Assembly (NCBI RefSeq): GCF_001886815.1
Contig: NZ_CP018099.1
Span: forward strand, 806,001-870,000
From: Caldithrix abyssi DSM 13497
Lineage (GTDB): Bacteria > Calditrichota > Calditrichia > Calditrichales > Calditrichaceae
DNA: 64,000 bases
Reading direction: 5' to 3'
The notes below the pieces were generated by a model, which saw only the letters and a list, made by a program, of their open reading frames with translations, made no database searches and was not told the origin of the DNA. Position numbers and translations under genes: made by a program. This document shows positions 51,099 through 60,127 of this stretch, one piece after another. The stretch's first letter is position 1, and the number at the start of each line of letters is the position of its first letter.

Positions 51099-52835
51099 AT
51101 GGATAAAAAAGAGATCGTAAAAATTCTGGAAGAAATTGGTCGTCTTCTTGAAATTAAAGGCGAAAATCCGTTTAAAGCGCGCGCCTATTACAATGCCGCG
51201 CGGCGCATCGAAGTTTTGCAAGAAGATTTAACGCGTCTGGTGGAGGAAGGCCGGCTGAAAGAACTAAAGGGAGTGGGAGACGCCCTGGCCCAGAAGATTG
51301 AAACCCTGGTAAAAACCGGCCGCCTGCCCTATTATGAAGAATTGAAGGCCTCCGTGCCGCAAGGCCTGCTCGAAATGTTAAAGATTCCCGGCATGGGGCC
51401 TAAAAAAGTGAAAACCGTTTATGAAAAACTGGAAATCACCACCATAGGCGAGCTGGAATACGCCTGCCATGAAAACCGCCTTAGAGACCTGCCCGGCTTT
51501 GGATTAAAAACCCAGCAAAAAATACTTAAAGGGATTGAACTCAGAAAAAAATACACAGAGCGCTTTCATTTGCCGGTAGCCCTCGAAGAAGCCGCCAAAA
51601 TAAAACGCTACATGGAAGCGCACCCCGCAGCCCAAAAGATCGAAATTGCCGGCAGTCTGCGGCGGCGGAAAGAAACCATCAAGGATATCGATCTGTTGAT
51701 CGCCTGCCGGCAGCAGGACAGGGAAGCGCTGGTCAAACACTTTGTGAGCTATTCCGAAGTGGACGCCATTACCAATCAGGGACACACCAAAGCCAGTGTG
51801 GTTTTAAAGTCGGGTCTGGCCTGTGATTTGCGCCTGGTTGAGGAGGGGCAGTTTCCCTTTGCTCTGCAATATTTTACGGGAAGCGCAGCCCACAACACGG
51901 CTCTGCGTCACCGCGCCAGAGTACAGAAATTAACGCTCAATGAGTACGGTCTCTTTCCGGAAAACGCAGAACAATCCATCCCCTGCGCCAGCGAAAGCGA
52001 TGTTTACCGTCATCTGGGCTTAGCCTTTATTCCACCGGAATTGCGAGAAGATTTCGGGGAAATCGAAGCCGCAGAAAAAGGTGCTCTTCCGCAGTTAATC
52101 GAAAAAAAGGATTTAAAAGGCCTGTTTCACGTGCACACCACCTACAGCGATGGCGCCAGCAGCATTGAAGAAATGGCGCGCAGGGCAATGGAGCTGGGCT
52201 TTGATTATATTGGAATATGCGACCACAGTAAGGCGGCCTACTACGCCAACGGCCTTTCCGAGGAACGGATTAAAATGCAACATCAGGAAATTGAGCGTTT
52301 AAATGAAATGCTTGATCCTTTTGTCATTCTAAAAGGCATCGAAGTCGATATTTTACCCGACGGCACGCTTGATTACAGCGACGACGTCCTCGAAACATTT
52401 GATTTTGTGATTGCTTCGGTGCACTCCTCTTTTAATCTTGAAGAGGAGGCGATGACCGAACGAATCTGTCGGGCGTTAAGACATCCGCTGGTCAATATGC
52501 TTGGCCATCCGACCGGCCGGCTGCTGCTCGGACGTGAGCCGTATGCCGTCAATATGGATAAGGTGCTGGAGGTGGCGGCCAGGTTTAACAAGGTCATCGA
52601 GATAAACGCCAATCCCTACCGCCTGGACCTGGACTGGCGCCAGGGTATCAAAGCGGCAAAGATGGGGATTAAAGTGGCCGTCAATCCGGACGCTCACAGC
52701 CTGGACGGTTTGAATGATTTCGAATACGGCCTGGCCATTGCCCGAAAATCGTGGTTTACGGCTTCCGAGGTTTTAAACAGTTATTCGGTAGAAAAGTTAA
52801 AATCCTTTTTCAAAGCGCAGCAAAATGCCATGTAG
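51099..52835 (+). CDS. polX: DNA polymerase X family with PHP domain
   Basis: 578 residues. N-terminal helix-hairpin-helix and 8-kDa-like domain (about 1-160; NPFKARAYYNAARRIEVLQ, LLEMLKIPGMGPKKVKTVYE), polymerase nucleotidyltransferase core (about 165-320) with KIEIAGSLRRRKETIKDIDLLIAC containing the catalytic Asp pair, and a C-terminal PHP domain (about 335-575; HVHTTYSDGASSIEEMA, ICDHSKAAYYANGL, NPDAHSLDGL). Bacterial PolX acts in base-excision and gap repair with 3'-5' exonuclease activity from PHP. The ATG at 51099 matches the family start. It is divergent from the compatible-solute genes. Confidence 0.93.
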   Translation: MDKKEIVKILEEIGRLLEIKGENPFKARAYYNAARRIEVLQEDLTRLVEEGRLKELKGVGDALAQKIETLVKTGRLPYYEELKASVPQGLLEMLKIPGMGPKKVKTVYEKLEITTIGELEYACHENRLRDLPGFGLKTQQKILKGIELRKKYTERFHLPVALEEAAKIKRYMEAHPAAQKIEIAGSLRRRKETIKDIDLLIACRQQDREALVKHFVSYSEVDAITNQGHTKASVVLKSGLACDLRLVEEGQFPFALQYFTGSAAHNTALRHRARVQKLTLNEYGLFPENAEQSIPCASESDVYRHLGLAFIPPELREDFGEIEAAEKGALPQLIEKKDLKGLFHVHTTYSDGASSIEEMARRAMELGFDYIGICDHSKAAYYANGLSEERIKMQHQEIERLNEMLDPFVILKGIEVDILPDGTLDYSDDVLETFDFVIASVHSSFNLEEEAMTERICRALRHPLVNMLGHPTGRLLLGREPYAVNMDKVLEVAARFNKVIEINANPYRLDLDWRQGIKAAKMGIKVAVNPDAHSLDGLNDFEYGLAIARKSWFTASEVLNSYSVEKLKSFFKAQQNAM

Positions 52836-52913
52836 AGAAATAATGCCGACGCCTTTGCGTTATTTAAAATATATGGTTATTTTAAGGTATTGAAAAAAGT
52901 AGATGGAGTTATT

Positions 52914-53963
52914 ATGGAAATAAAGATCATTGTCGATGCCATGGGAGGCGATTTTGCCCCCAAAGAAATTGTTCTGGGCGCTATTAAAGCGCTTAAAAAA
53001 GACAGGAATTTAAAAATAATTCTGGTTGGCGATGAAAAGCTGATCAATCCGCTGCTGGAACAGGAATCAAGCGATTTGAATGTTGAGGTGGTGCACACCG
53101 ATCAGTTTATCACCATGGAAGAGTCTCCCAAAGCAGCCATAAAAGAAAAATCCAAAGCCAGCATAAACCTGGCCATGCAACTTTTGGCGGAAAATCAGGG
53201 TGACGCGCTGGTATCGGCCGGATCCACTGGCGCTACCATTTTGTCTGCCGCAAAATTCCTGCCCGTTATTCCAGGGATTGAACGGTCGGCTCTGGCAACT
53301 GTTTTGCCCACCGCACGACTCCACCCTGGTAATCATGGTATTTCGTTGTTGATTGATGTGGGCGCCACACTGCACTGCACGGCCAAACAACTGGTGCATT
53401 TTGCCTATATGGGCAGTTACTATGTCTCTCATGTGCTTGAAATCCCGCGGCCGCGTGTTGCGCTATTAAACAACGGCACGGAAGAAACCAAAGGCGGCGA
53501 GGTGCTGGTTAAAACTTACCGCTATCTGAAGGAAGCTCCCAATTTAAACTTCATCGGCAATATTGAAGGCACCGACATTTTAAAAGGGACGGCCGACGTT
53601 ATTGTTACAGAAGGATTTGTGGGCAACATTGTGCTTAAAACTCTGGAAGGCGCCAGCGAAATCCTGAAACACGCCGGACGCTATGCCTACCGTAAACGGC
53701 TTACCTGGAAGGTGGGATTGGCGCTGCTCAGCTCCGGCGTTCGGCAGTTGAAAAAAAGAACCGATTATTCGGAATACGGCGGCGCGCCGATTCTTGGTTT
53801 TAAAAAACTGGTAATTAAAGCGCACGGCCGCTCCAACGCTAAAGCCATCGCCAACGCCATCGGCGTGGCCCGTCAATCGGTGGAACAAAATATAGCCGAA
53901 CATATTGGCGATTCGATCATTGAGTTTAATAAACAACATCGGCTCGATTTTATTGATATTTAA
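52914..53963 (+). CDS. plsX: phosphate acyltransferase PlsX
   Basis: 349 residues. The family start IIVDAMGGDFAPKEIVLGA and the motifs ALVSAGSTGATILSA, LLIDVGATLHCTAKQLVHFAYMG, VALLNNGTEETKGG and DVIVTEGFVGNIVLKTLEG are all present. PlsX converts acyl-ACP to acyl-phosphate for phospholipid synthesis. ATG at 52914 with GGAG nearby; a longer frame begins with TTG at 52890. It is not followed by fabD or fabH as in many genomes, but by a repeat-containing gap. Confidence 0.95.
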   Translation: MEIKIIVDAMGGDFAPKEIVLGAIKALKKDRNLKIILVGDEKLINPLLEQESSDLNVEVVHTDQFITMEESPKAAIKEKSKASINLAMQLLAENQGDALVSAGSTGATILSAAKFLPVIPGIERSALATVLPTARLHPGNHGISLLIDVGATLHCTAKQLVHFAYMGSYYVSHVLEIPRPRVALLNNGTEETKGGEVLVKTYRYLKEAPNLNFIGNIEGTDILKGTADVIVTEGFVGNIVLKTLEGASEILKHAGRYAYRKRLTWKVGLALLSSGVRQLKKRTDYSEYGGAPILGFKKLVIKAHGRSNAKAIANAIGVARQSVEQNIAEHIGDSIIEFNKQHRLDFIDI

Positions 53964-54286
53964 ACAAGTAACCTGTGTTTGGTTTGTTCAAGGGAATCCT
54001 TTGCACCCACGCAAACGGTGGGCGGCATTTCCTTTACTGGCCTCTTTTTCGCCGGGGTGGGCTTTTGAATGAAATGGACGTTTGTTAAATGGGATTCCTC
54101 ACCCGACAAATCGGGATTCGGACCGACAGACTGATGACCAATTAACTCTTTAACTCTTACACTCCAGCGGCGTAAAACTTCCTCTGTTCAAGCATTCATT
54201 TTATTGATGAATATTGTTTTTTACCTAAAATAATGGGGTTTATTGCCGATACTAATTCTCACGAGTCTATAAACGGTAAAAAAATA
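53964..54286. other. intergenic region after plsX
   Basis: 323 bases. No gene was found, although an in-frame extension of the next gene runs to 54233. It holds a short hairpin-like stretch (CACCCACGCAAACGGTGGG near 54004) and sequences resembling repeat ends (CTCCAGCGGCGTAAAACTTC near 54163). It must include the promoter of the regulator gene. Confidence 0.5.
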
Positions 54287-55636
54287 ATGCAAATTAAAAT
54301 AGCCTTTATTTCAGACAGGTTGGTGGAATTCCAGCCTTTTTTAAAAAAGACCTTGCACGGCGAGTACCGGCTGGATTTATACGAACATATCGAAGCCATT
54401 CGCAAATCCATACAAATGATCTACTACGATCTGTTTATTATCGATTTAAAAGAAGAATGGCTAACCGTTCCGGGCTGGTTACTGGAGCAGGCCAATCACC
54501 AGTACTTTTATCAGGTCGTCTTTATTACGGACCATCCTCTGCCTGCAACGTTAAAGAAAAAAATGGGCGATAAAATCTATCAGGTGCTTGATTTTTCTAA
54601 CGCCAGAATCTCTCTCTCCGAAGTATTTAAGGACGCCTTAACCGCCATGGAAAAGCGCCAGTATCGGGACTTTAAGCTGCCCTCTACCGTGCGCTGGAGG
54701 CCGGATCGCCTAATCGGAAACGACGAAAACATTAAACGTGTTAACGAATTTGTCGAGATAATCAGCAGAACTTCGTTTACGCCCTGCCTGATCCGGGGCG
54801 AATCCGGAACGGGTAAAGACCTGGTGTCGTACATTATTCATTCTGAAAACGAAAAACAACAAAATCCTTTTATCGTCAAAGATTGCGAATTTGCCACGAC
54901 CAATGAACTGCTTTCCGATATTTTTGGCGTGATTTCGGATAACGGTCGTTTGAATCCGGCCAAAAAGGGATTAATAGAGCAGGCAGCAGGAGGAACGCTT
55001 GTTCTGAAAAATATCGAACGGCTGCCGGCCGAGGTTCAAAACAAATTACTGCTTTATCTGGACAGCCACATCATTAAACCCATCGGCGGAGAAAAGCCCA
55101 TTCGTGTGGATACAAGAATTATTGCCCAGACGCGCTTTGATCTGGAAACCTTTGTTCAAAACGGCAGTTTTAATCCGGAGCTCTATTTTCACTTAAAGAG
55201 TTTTGAGATCTATCTGCCGCCTTTGCGCGAAAGAAGGCGAGATATTTCTTTGTTGGTGCGCTACTTTTTGCAACACTTCAGCTTTCTTTACGCCAAACCC
55301 ATGCCCAAAATTTCGCCAATGGCTCTTAATCTTTTAAAAGATTACTACTGGCCGGGCAACGTACAGGAGCTGAGAGAAGTCATTGAATTCAGCGTGCTGA
55401 GCAATCCCACCAATGAGATTCATTTAAAAAACCTGCCCGAGTATTTGAGCAATTCAAAAAACATTCCGGATGATGTGGACTTATTGGGGAATTGTTCTTT
55501 AAAAGAAATCGAACGTGTTCACATTGAGCGTGTGCTGGCCAGGACCAAAGGCAACAAATCGAAAGCCGCCGATTTTCTGCAGATTTCCAGAACCACTCTC
55601 AGAGAAAAATTAAAAACCTACGGGCTGGATAAATAG
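54287..55636 (+). CDS. degenerate NtrC-like AAA+ transcriptional regulator (no GAFTGA motif)
   Basis: 449 residues. A receiver-like N-terminal region (about 1-130), an AAA+ domain (about 140-385) and a Fis-type HTH at the C-terminus (NKSKAADFLQISRTTLREKLKTYG). Walker A GESGTGKD is intact (about 170-178). The GAFTGA sigma54-contacting loop is absent: the region reads LLSDIFGVISDNGRLNPAKKGLIEQA. Walker B is altered, with LVLKNIERLP in place of the usual LFLDEIGEL, losing the acidic pair. An arginine-finger-like PPLRERRRDISLL is present. It therefore probably binds DNA as a non-sigma54 regulator. ATG at 54287 has a weak site; an ATG at 54233 is the alternative. Confidence 0.82.
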   Translation: MQIKIAFISDRLVEFQPFLKKTLHGEYRLDLYEHIEAIRKSIQMIYYDLFIIDLKEEWLTVPGWLLEQANHQYFYQVVFITDHPLPATLKKKMGDKIYQVLDFSNARISLSEVFKDALTAMEKRQYRDFKLPSTVRWRPDRLIGNDENIKRVNEFVEIISRTSFTPCLIRGESGTGKDLVSYIIHSENEKQQNPFIVKDCEFATTNELLSDIFGVISDNGRLNPAKKGLIEQAAGGTLVLKNIERLPAEVQNKLLLYLDSHIIKPIGGEKPIRVDTRIIAQTRFDLETFVQNGSFNPELYFHLKSFEIYLPPLRERRRDISLLVRYFLQHFSFLYAKPMPKISPMALNLLKDYYWPGNVQELREVIEFSVLSNPTNEIHLKNLPEYLSNSKNIPDDVDLLGNCSLKEIERVHIERVLARTKGNKSKAADFLQISRTTLREKLKTYGLDK

Positions 55637-55725
55637 ACCGCATACTCCACTTGCTAACAATTCAAGTATTTCTTAAGTTAATTAATTAACAGAACAAACT
55701 GCTGAACGTTAAAGGGATTTTCTGA

Positions 55726-56982
55726 ATGGAAAAGAATTTTTATTTTAGCGAAAACATTCTCCATGCCGAAAACCTGAACTTACAGGAATTTGCCGCGAAT
55801 CATCCCACGCCCTTTTATCTTTACTCGCAATCCAGAATCGAGCAAAATTGCCAGGCGGTAATCAACGCCGGCAAAGGGTTAGATTTTTTACCCTGCTTTG
55901 CTTTAAAGGCCAACTACAATCCGGCCCTTTTAAAGCTGATTAAAAACATGGGTTTTGGCGCCGATGTGGTTTCCGGAGGAGAACTGGTATTTGCCTTAAA
56001 GGCCGGTTTTGCGCCTTCCAAAATTGTTTTTGCCGGAGTGGGAAAAACGGCAGAAGAGATTCGCCTGGCCATTGAATCCCGCATTCATTCCATCAATATC
56101 GAATCCATCGAAGAATTCAAGGTCGTGCAAAAAATCGCCGAAGAGCTGGAAATTCCCACCGGCATCGCCTTTCGCATTAATCCGGATATCGAAGCGCCCA
56201 CGCACGATTACATTGCAACTGGCAAACATATTAACAAATTCGGGATTACTTTCGAAGACGCGCTGCCCCTGTACCGGGCCGCCGCTAAACATCCCTGGTT
56301 AAAGCCGGTCGGCTTACATATTCACATCGGTTCCCAGATTCTGGAAGCAGAACCGTTTTTAAAAGCGGCCGATTATCTGATTGAAAAAGTCGATTTTCTG
56401 CGAGATCAGGGTCTGCCGGTTACGGTTTTAGATCTGGGGGGCGGCATAGGAATCGACTATACGGAAGATTTTTTTGAAACAACGCGCTGGCCTTTGCCGC
56501 AAATTTTGTCTGCTTTTGTGGCCAGGTTTAAAGGGCTGGAGATTAAACTACTGGCCGAACTGGGACGGGCCATTGTGGGCGACGCCGGCCTTTTGATTAC
56601 TAAAGTGCTGTACAAAAAACAAACGCCCCTGAAAAAGTTTGTTATTGTTGATGCCGGCATGAACAACCTGCTGCGCCCCAGTTTGTACCGAGCGTACCAC
56701 CCGATCGTTCCCCTGCAAAGGCGTAATGCGCCCGCTGAAATAGTGGATGTTGTCGGTCCGGTGTGTGAAAGCGGGGATTTTTTTGCTCAGGACAGAAAGT
56801 TGCAGGCCGTAGAGCAGGGCGATTTCCTGGCCATTGGCGGGGCTGGCGCTTACGGCCAGGCTCTGGCTTCCAACTATAATTTGCGTCCGCTCATTCCGGA
56901 ATATCTGGTTAAAGACACCAAAGTAAAAACCATTTTTAAAGGTGAACGTATTGAGCAAATAGCACAAAAATTCGAGTGGTAA
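55726..56982 (+). CDS. lysA: diaminopimelate decarboxylase
   Basis: 418 residues, fold type III PLP enzyme. The PLP lysine is Lys61 in FALKANYN. HIGSQI, LDLGGGIGI and the C-terminal CESGDFFA and GAYGQALASNYNLRP motifs are typical of LysA. It converts meso-diaminopimelate to L-lysine in the last step of lysine synthesis. The gene is followed one base later by alr, so a cell-wall amino-acid operon is likely. The start is an ATG after GGGATTTTCTGA; no strong ribosome binding site. Confidence 0.94.
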   Translation: MEKNFYFSENILHAENLNLQEFAANHPTPFYLYSQSRIEQNCQAVINAGKGLDFLPCFALKANYNPALLKLIKNMGFGADVVSGGELVFALKAGFAPSKIVFAGVGKTAEEIRLAIESRIHSINIESIEEFKVVQKIAEELEIPTGIAFRINPDIEAPTHDYIATGKHINKFGITFEDALPLYRAAAKHPWLKPVGLHIHIGSQILEAEPFLKAADYLIEKVDFLRDQGLPVTVLDLGGGIGIDYTEDFFETTRWPLPQILSAFVARFKGLEIKLLAELGRAIVGDAGLLITKVLYKKQTPLKKFVIVDAGMNNLLRPSLYRAYHPIVPLQRRNAPAEIVDVVGPVCESGDFFAQDRKLQAVEQGDFLAIGGAGAYGQALASNYNLRPLIPEYLVKDTKVKTIFKGERIEQIAQKFEW

Positions 56983-56983
56983 A

Positions 56984-58099
56984 ATGGGACCAACCAGAGC
57001 TTATATCGATCATCGTAACTTGATTCACAATTTAACTTTGATTCAAAAGGCGGTGGCTCCGGCGACTGTGATGGGCGTGGTTAAAGCCGAGGCTTACGGC
57101 CATGGCAGCATTGAAGCGGCCAGAACCCTGCTGGCTAACGGCGTTAACTATTTAGGCGTTGCCTTTCCGGAAGAAGGCATCAAATTGCGCAAAGCCGGCA
57201 TTGACGTGCCCATTCTTGTTTTTGGCGCTCATCTGCCTCATTTCTTTCCGCAGTTTCTGGATTACAAGCTGGACATTACGTTAACAGACGTGGAACAACT
57301 GGAACCCTTACGCGCCCTGTGTCGCAAATACGGCCTGCGGCCGCGCGTGCAAATTAAAATAGATACCGGCATGGGCCGCGTGGGATTTCTTTTTGACCGG
57401 CAACAGGATTTGATTTTTAAAATTATTGAAGAGCCCGCCTGGCAAGTGGTGGGCGTTTATTCTCATCTTTCCAGCGCCGACGAAGAAGATACAACGTTTA
57501 CGCTCCAGCAGATCAAAGAATTCAGCAGGATTAAAAGCGTCATTCAACAAAAATACCCCGAATTGAATGCGCTGTTTCATCTGGCCAATTCGGCGGCCAT
57601 CATGCGCTTTAAAGAAAGTTATTTTGACATGGTTCGTCCGGGCGTGATGCTTTACGGCAATCCGCCTTCTCCTGCTTTTAACCTGCAGTGGCCCTTAAAA
57701 GAGGTGATGGCTTTTAAGTCTAAACTAACGCTGATAAAAAAATTGGACGCCCATCAACCGGTGAGTTACAATCGGCGCTACTACACGCCGCGGCCGACCT
57801 ATATTGGCCTGGTGCCGGCTGGTTATGCCGACGGCTACAACCGAAAATTCACCAATCGAGGACAGGTATTGATTCGCGGAAAGCGTTACCCGGTGGTGGG
57901 CACCGTTTGCATGGATCAGTTTTTAGTTGATCTGGGGCCGCGTTTAAATGGCGTTAAGGTGGGCGACGAGGTGGTGCTTTTTGGAAAACAGGAAAACGCG
58001 CACATTAAAATCATCGAAATTTCTGAAAAACTTGAGACCATCCCTTACGAGGTGACCTGTTGGGTTTCGGGACGCGTGCCGCGCATCCATCTGAAATAG
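56984..58099 (+). CDS. alr: alanine racemase
   Basis: 371 residues. PLP lysine Lys34 in MGVVKAEAYGHG, catalytic Tyr in PVSYNRRYYTPRPTYIGLVPAGYADGY, and VGTVCMDQFLVDL near the C-terminus. It supplies D-alanine for peptidoglycan. It starts one base after the lysA stop, implying coupled translation. Length and motifs are normal for the family. Confidence 0.94.
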   Translation: MGPTRAYIDHRNLIHNLTLIQKAVAPATVMGVVKAEAYGHGSIEAARTLLANGVNYLGVAFPEEGIKLRKAGIDVPILVFGAHLPHFFPQFLDYKLDITLTDVEQLEPLRALCRKYGLRPRVQIKIDTGMGRVGFLFDRQQDLIFKIIEEPAWQVVGVYSHLSSADEEDTTFTLQQIKEFSRIKSVIQQKYPELNALFHLANSAAIMRFKESYFDMVRPGVMLYGNPPSPAFNLQWPLKEVMAFKSKLTLIKKLDAHQPVSYNRRYYTPRPTYIGLVPAGYADGYNRKFTNRGQVLIRGKRYPVVGTVCMDQFLVDLGPRLNGVKVGDEVVLFGKQENAHIKIIEISEKLETIPYEVTCWVSGRVPRIHLK

Positions 58100-58196
58100 G
58101 ATATTCATTTTTCACTTGCGGCTTTATTTTGTTTTAGTAGATTTTATTCGCTTTCATTGTTATATTCAAACAGTTTAATGAAAAACTGGAGTAGCT

Positions 58197-59033
58197 ATGA
58201 AACGGTTAACGTACGCCCTGAGTATAATCCTGGCTTTGGCATTGACGGTTCACAGTCAGGTGTTAAAAGTCAATGTCACGCTCGATCCCACCAATCTGCC
58301 CACCGACGAGGTGAACAAACTGGCGGATTTCCCCGATAAGGTTGAACAATATATTAACTCCTACGAATGGGTGGAAGACGTTTATGAATACGATGTGAAT
58401 TGCAACGTTCGCATCATCATTCAATCCGTTCAACAAAAATCGCACGAAAAATTGTACCTGGCGCAGTTTGTCATTACCAGTGAATCCGGAGAATATTTTT
58501 ACGACAAAACATGGGAGTTCCCTTACGACCAGGGGACGCCTTTTAGTCATTTTAAGGGGCAATTCGATCCCTTAACCCATTTCCTCGATTTTTACGCTTA
58601 CATGATATTAGCCGGCGAGCTGGATACCAACGATTATTTAAAGGGAAATCCTCTTTATGAAAAAGCGCGGGATATCGCCAATCGCGGGCAACTTTCGCGC
58701 TACCCGCGCGGCTGGACATATAGGATGAATCTGGTATTTGCCATAACCGATGCCCGTACCCGTCCTCTGCGCGAAATAAAACCCGATTTCTTTGAAGCGC
58801 TTTATTTGTTAGATGAAGGAAAACGGGGCGAGGCCTACGCTTACGCTAAAAAGGTATTAGAGGGCCTTAAAAAGGTTTATAAAGTTCAACCCAACAATCT
58901 CTATTTACAATACTTTTTCAATTCGCATTATCAGGAACTGGCGGATCTGTTCAGAGGCCATAATGCGGATTTGAATCAGTTAATAGAAATGGATAGCCGG
59001 CATCGGCAGGCCTATCGCGATGTAATGGAGTAA
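58197..59033 (+). CDS. DUF4835 family secreted protein
   Basis: 278 residues. Signal peptide about 1-20 (ending TVHS). The following sequence (VNVTLDPTNLPTDEVNKLADF, YINSYEWVEDVYEYDVNCNVRIIIQ, YDKTWEFPYDQGTPFSHFKG, FLDFYAYMILAGELDTND) matches the DUF4835 family known from Bacteroidota. It is probably periplasmic or outer-membrane associated, with function unknown. ATG with CTGGAG upstream. A good terminator follows (59110-59148). Confidence 0.85.
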   Translation: MKRLTYALSIILALALTVHSQVLKVNVTLDPTNLPTDEVNKLADFPDKVEQYINSYEWVEDVYEYDVNCNVRIIIQSVQQKSHEKLYLAQFVITSESGEYFYDKTWEFPYDQGTPFSHFKGQFDPLTHFLDFYAYMILAGELDTNDYLKGNPLYEKARDIANRGQLSRYPRGWTYRMNLVFAITDARTRPLREIKPDFFEALYLLDEGKRGEAYAYAKKVLEGLKKVYKVQPNNLYLQYFFNSHYQELADLFRGHNADLNQLIEMDSRHRQAYRDVME

Positions 59034-59109
59034 TACGTTTTTAGATTCCAAAAATGGTTTTAGCCTTAAAAGTTCTGTTAGTGTAAGGTAAATATGTTTA
59101 ACGAATGAA

Positions 59110-59148
59110 ACGGGAAGCAGGCGTACAAACGCGCTTCCCGTTTTTTTT
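59110..59148 (+). terminator. rho-independent terminator
   Basis: ACGGGAAGC (59110-59118) and GCTTCCCGT (59133-59141) form a perfect stem, with GCGT/ACGC pairing inside, followed by eight T. It closes the DUF4835 gene. Confidence 0.92.
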
Positions 59149-59275
59149 ATCGCGTGTAGGCGCGGCGATGAATTTTGAAGCAGATGTCTGGTCGATGGAG
59201 TGGGCAGGGCTTTAAGCAACCACAGAGAAATCACAAAGAGCGCAAAGAATGTTTTAAGAAATAGTTTGAATTGCC

Positions 59276-59341
59276 CTCACCCCCCTCGATTCCCTTTTCT
59301 CAGAATAAAAATCTGGTAGAGGGGGTTGATTTGCGGGTGAG
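59276..59341. repeat. 66-bp palindromic repeat (CTCACCC family)
   Basis: CTCACCC at 59276-59282 and GGGTGAG at 59335-59341 close the repeat; the tip is CAGA(ATAAAAA)TCTG. A related copy lies at 63728-63774 with tip CCCAGA/TCTGGG, and the CCCTCACCCCCT arms of the MITE-like element at 36101 and 40180 look related. Confidence 0.7.
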
Positions 59342-59389
59342 AATTTTCTCCGACGGTGTGCTGGGCGCCAACGCCTGCTTATTTTGATT

Positions 59390-59429
59390 CAACCATTCAA
59401 CCATTCAACTAATCAACCATTCAACCATT
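59390..59429. repeat. octamer array (CAACCATT family)
   Basis: Five 8-bp units: CAACCATT, CAACCATT, CAACTAAT, CAACCATT, CAACCATT. The most regular array in the window. Confidence 0.85.
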
Positions 59430-59511
59430 TTGCCACGCTAAAGAGCCAGAATTTTTGAAAGAAATATTCTTATCTGCCGCATTTTAGTTTACGGCGGAGG
59501 CGCAGTAGTTC

Positions 59512-59973
59512 TCAGTATTTAAGTTTCTTGAGGCGATCCATCTCTCTTTTTTGATCTCTTTCGGCAATGGCCGCCCGTTTATCATATTGTCTTTTTCCTT
59601 TGGCAATGCCCAGTTCAATTTTTACCAGGTGCTTTTTAAAATAGATCTTGAGCGGAACGATGGTGACGCCCTTTTCCTCCGTCTGGCGGAAAAGACGCTT
59701 CAACTCGCGTTTGTGCAGCAGTAATTTCCGGTCTCTCACCGGATCGGGCTGTTCAAAGGCCGCCTGTTTGTAGGGAGAGATATGCATGCCCACCAGCCAT
59801 AATTCACCTTTTTTAAAACGGGCGTAAGCATCCTGCAGGTTGACGCGTCCTTCGCGAATGGACTTAACTTCGCTTCCTTTTAAAGCGATACCCGCTTCCA
59901 GGGTATCAATAATATGATAATCGTGCCGCGCCTTGCGATTGGTTGTAACAACGCGTATTTGACCATTTGCCAT
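59512..59973 (-). CDS. smpB: SsrA-binding protein SmpB
   Basis: 153 residues. TTNRKARHDYHIIDTLEAGIALKGSEVKSIREGRVNLQDAYARFKKGELWLVGMHISPY and the C-terminal GKRQYDKRAAIAERDQKREMDR are diagnostic of SmpB, which escorts tmRNA to stalled ribosomes. It is complete. No tmRNA gene was recognised in the window. It is leftward, 155 bases downstream of an unknown gene. Confidence 0.96.
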   Translation of the reverse strand: MANGQIRVVTTNRKARHDYHIIDTLEAGIALKGSEVKSIREGRVNLQDAYARFKKGELWLVGMHISPYKQAAFEQPDPVRDRKLLLHKRELKRLFRQTEEKGVTIVPLKIYFKKHLVKIELGIAKGKRQYDKRAAIAERDQKREMDRLKKLKY

Positions 59974-60127
59974 TTTGATTCCAGAATTTTATTTAGTGAT
60001 CAATTTAATATTGAAACCTTTGAAAAAAACAGGGGCTCCCGCAGATCTTTACCCCATAGTGACCGAAATTACAATGTTACTGATTTTTTTCAAAGGCTTC
60101 CTGTTGAATGTAGCAAAATGAAAGATA

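Larger units (their letters stand above)
59149..59511. other. intergenic region with two repeat families
   Basis: 363 bases without a gene. It carries a palindrome with CTCACCC/GGGTGAG ends (59276-59341) and an octamer array (59390-59429), followed by a degenerate AGCAAAAAATTTT-type module (about 59432-59480). Confidence 0.7.
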
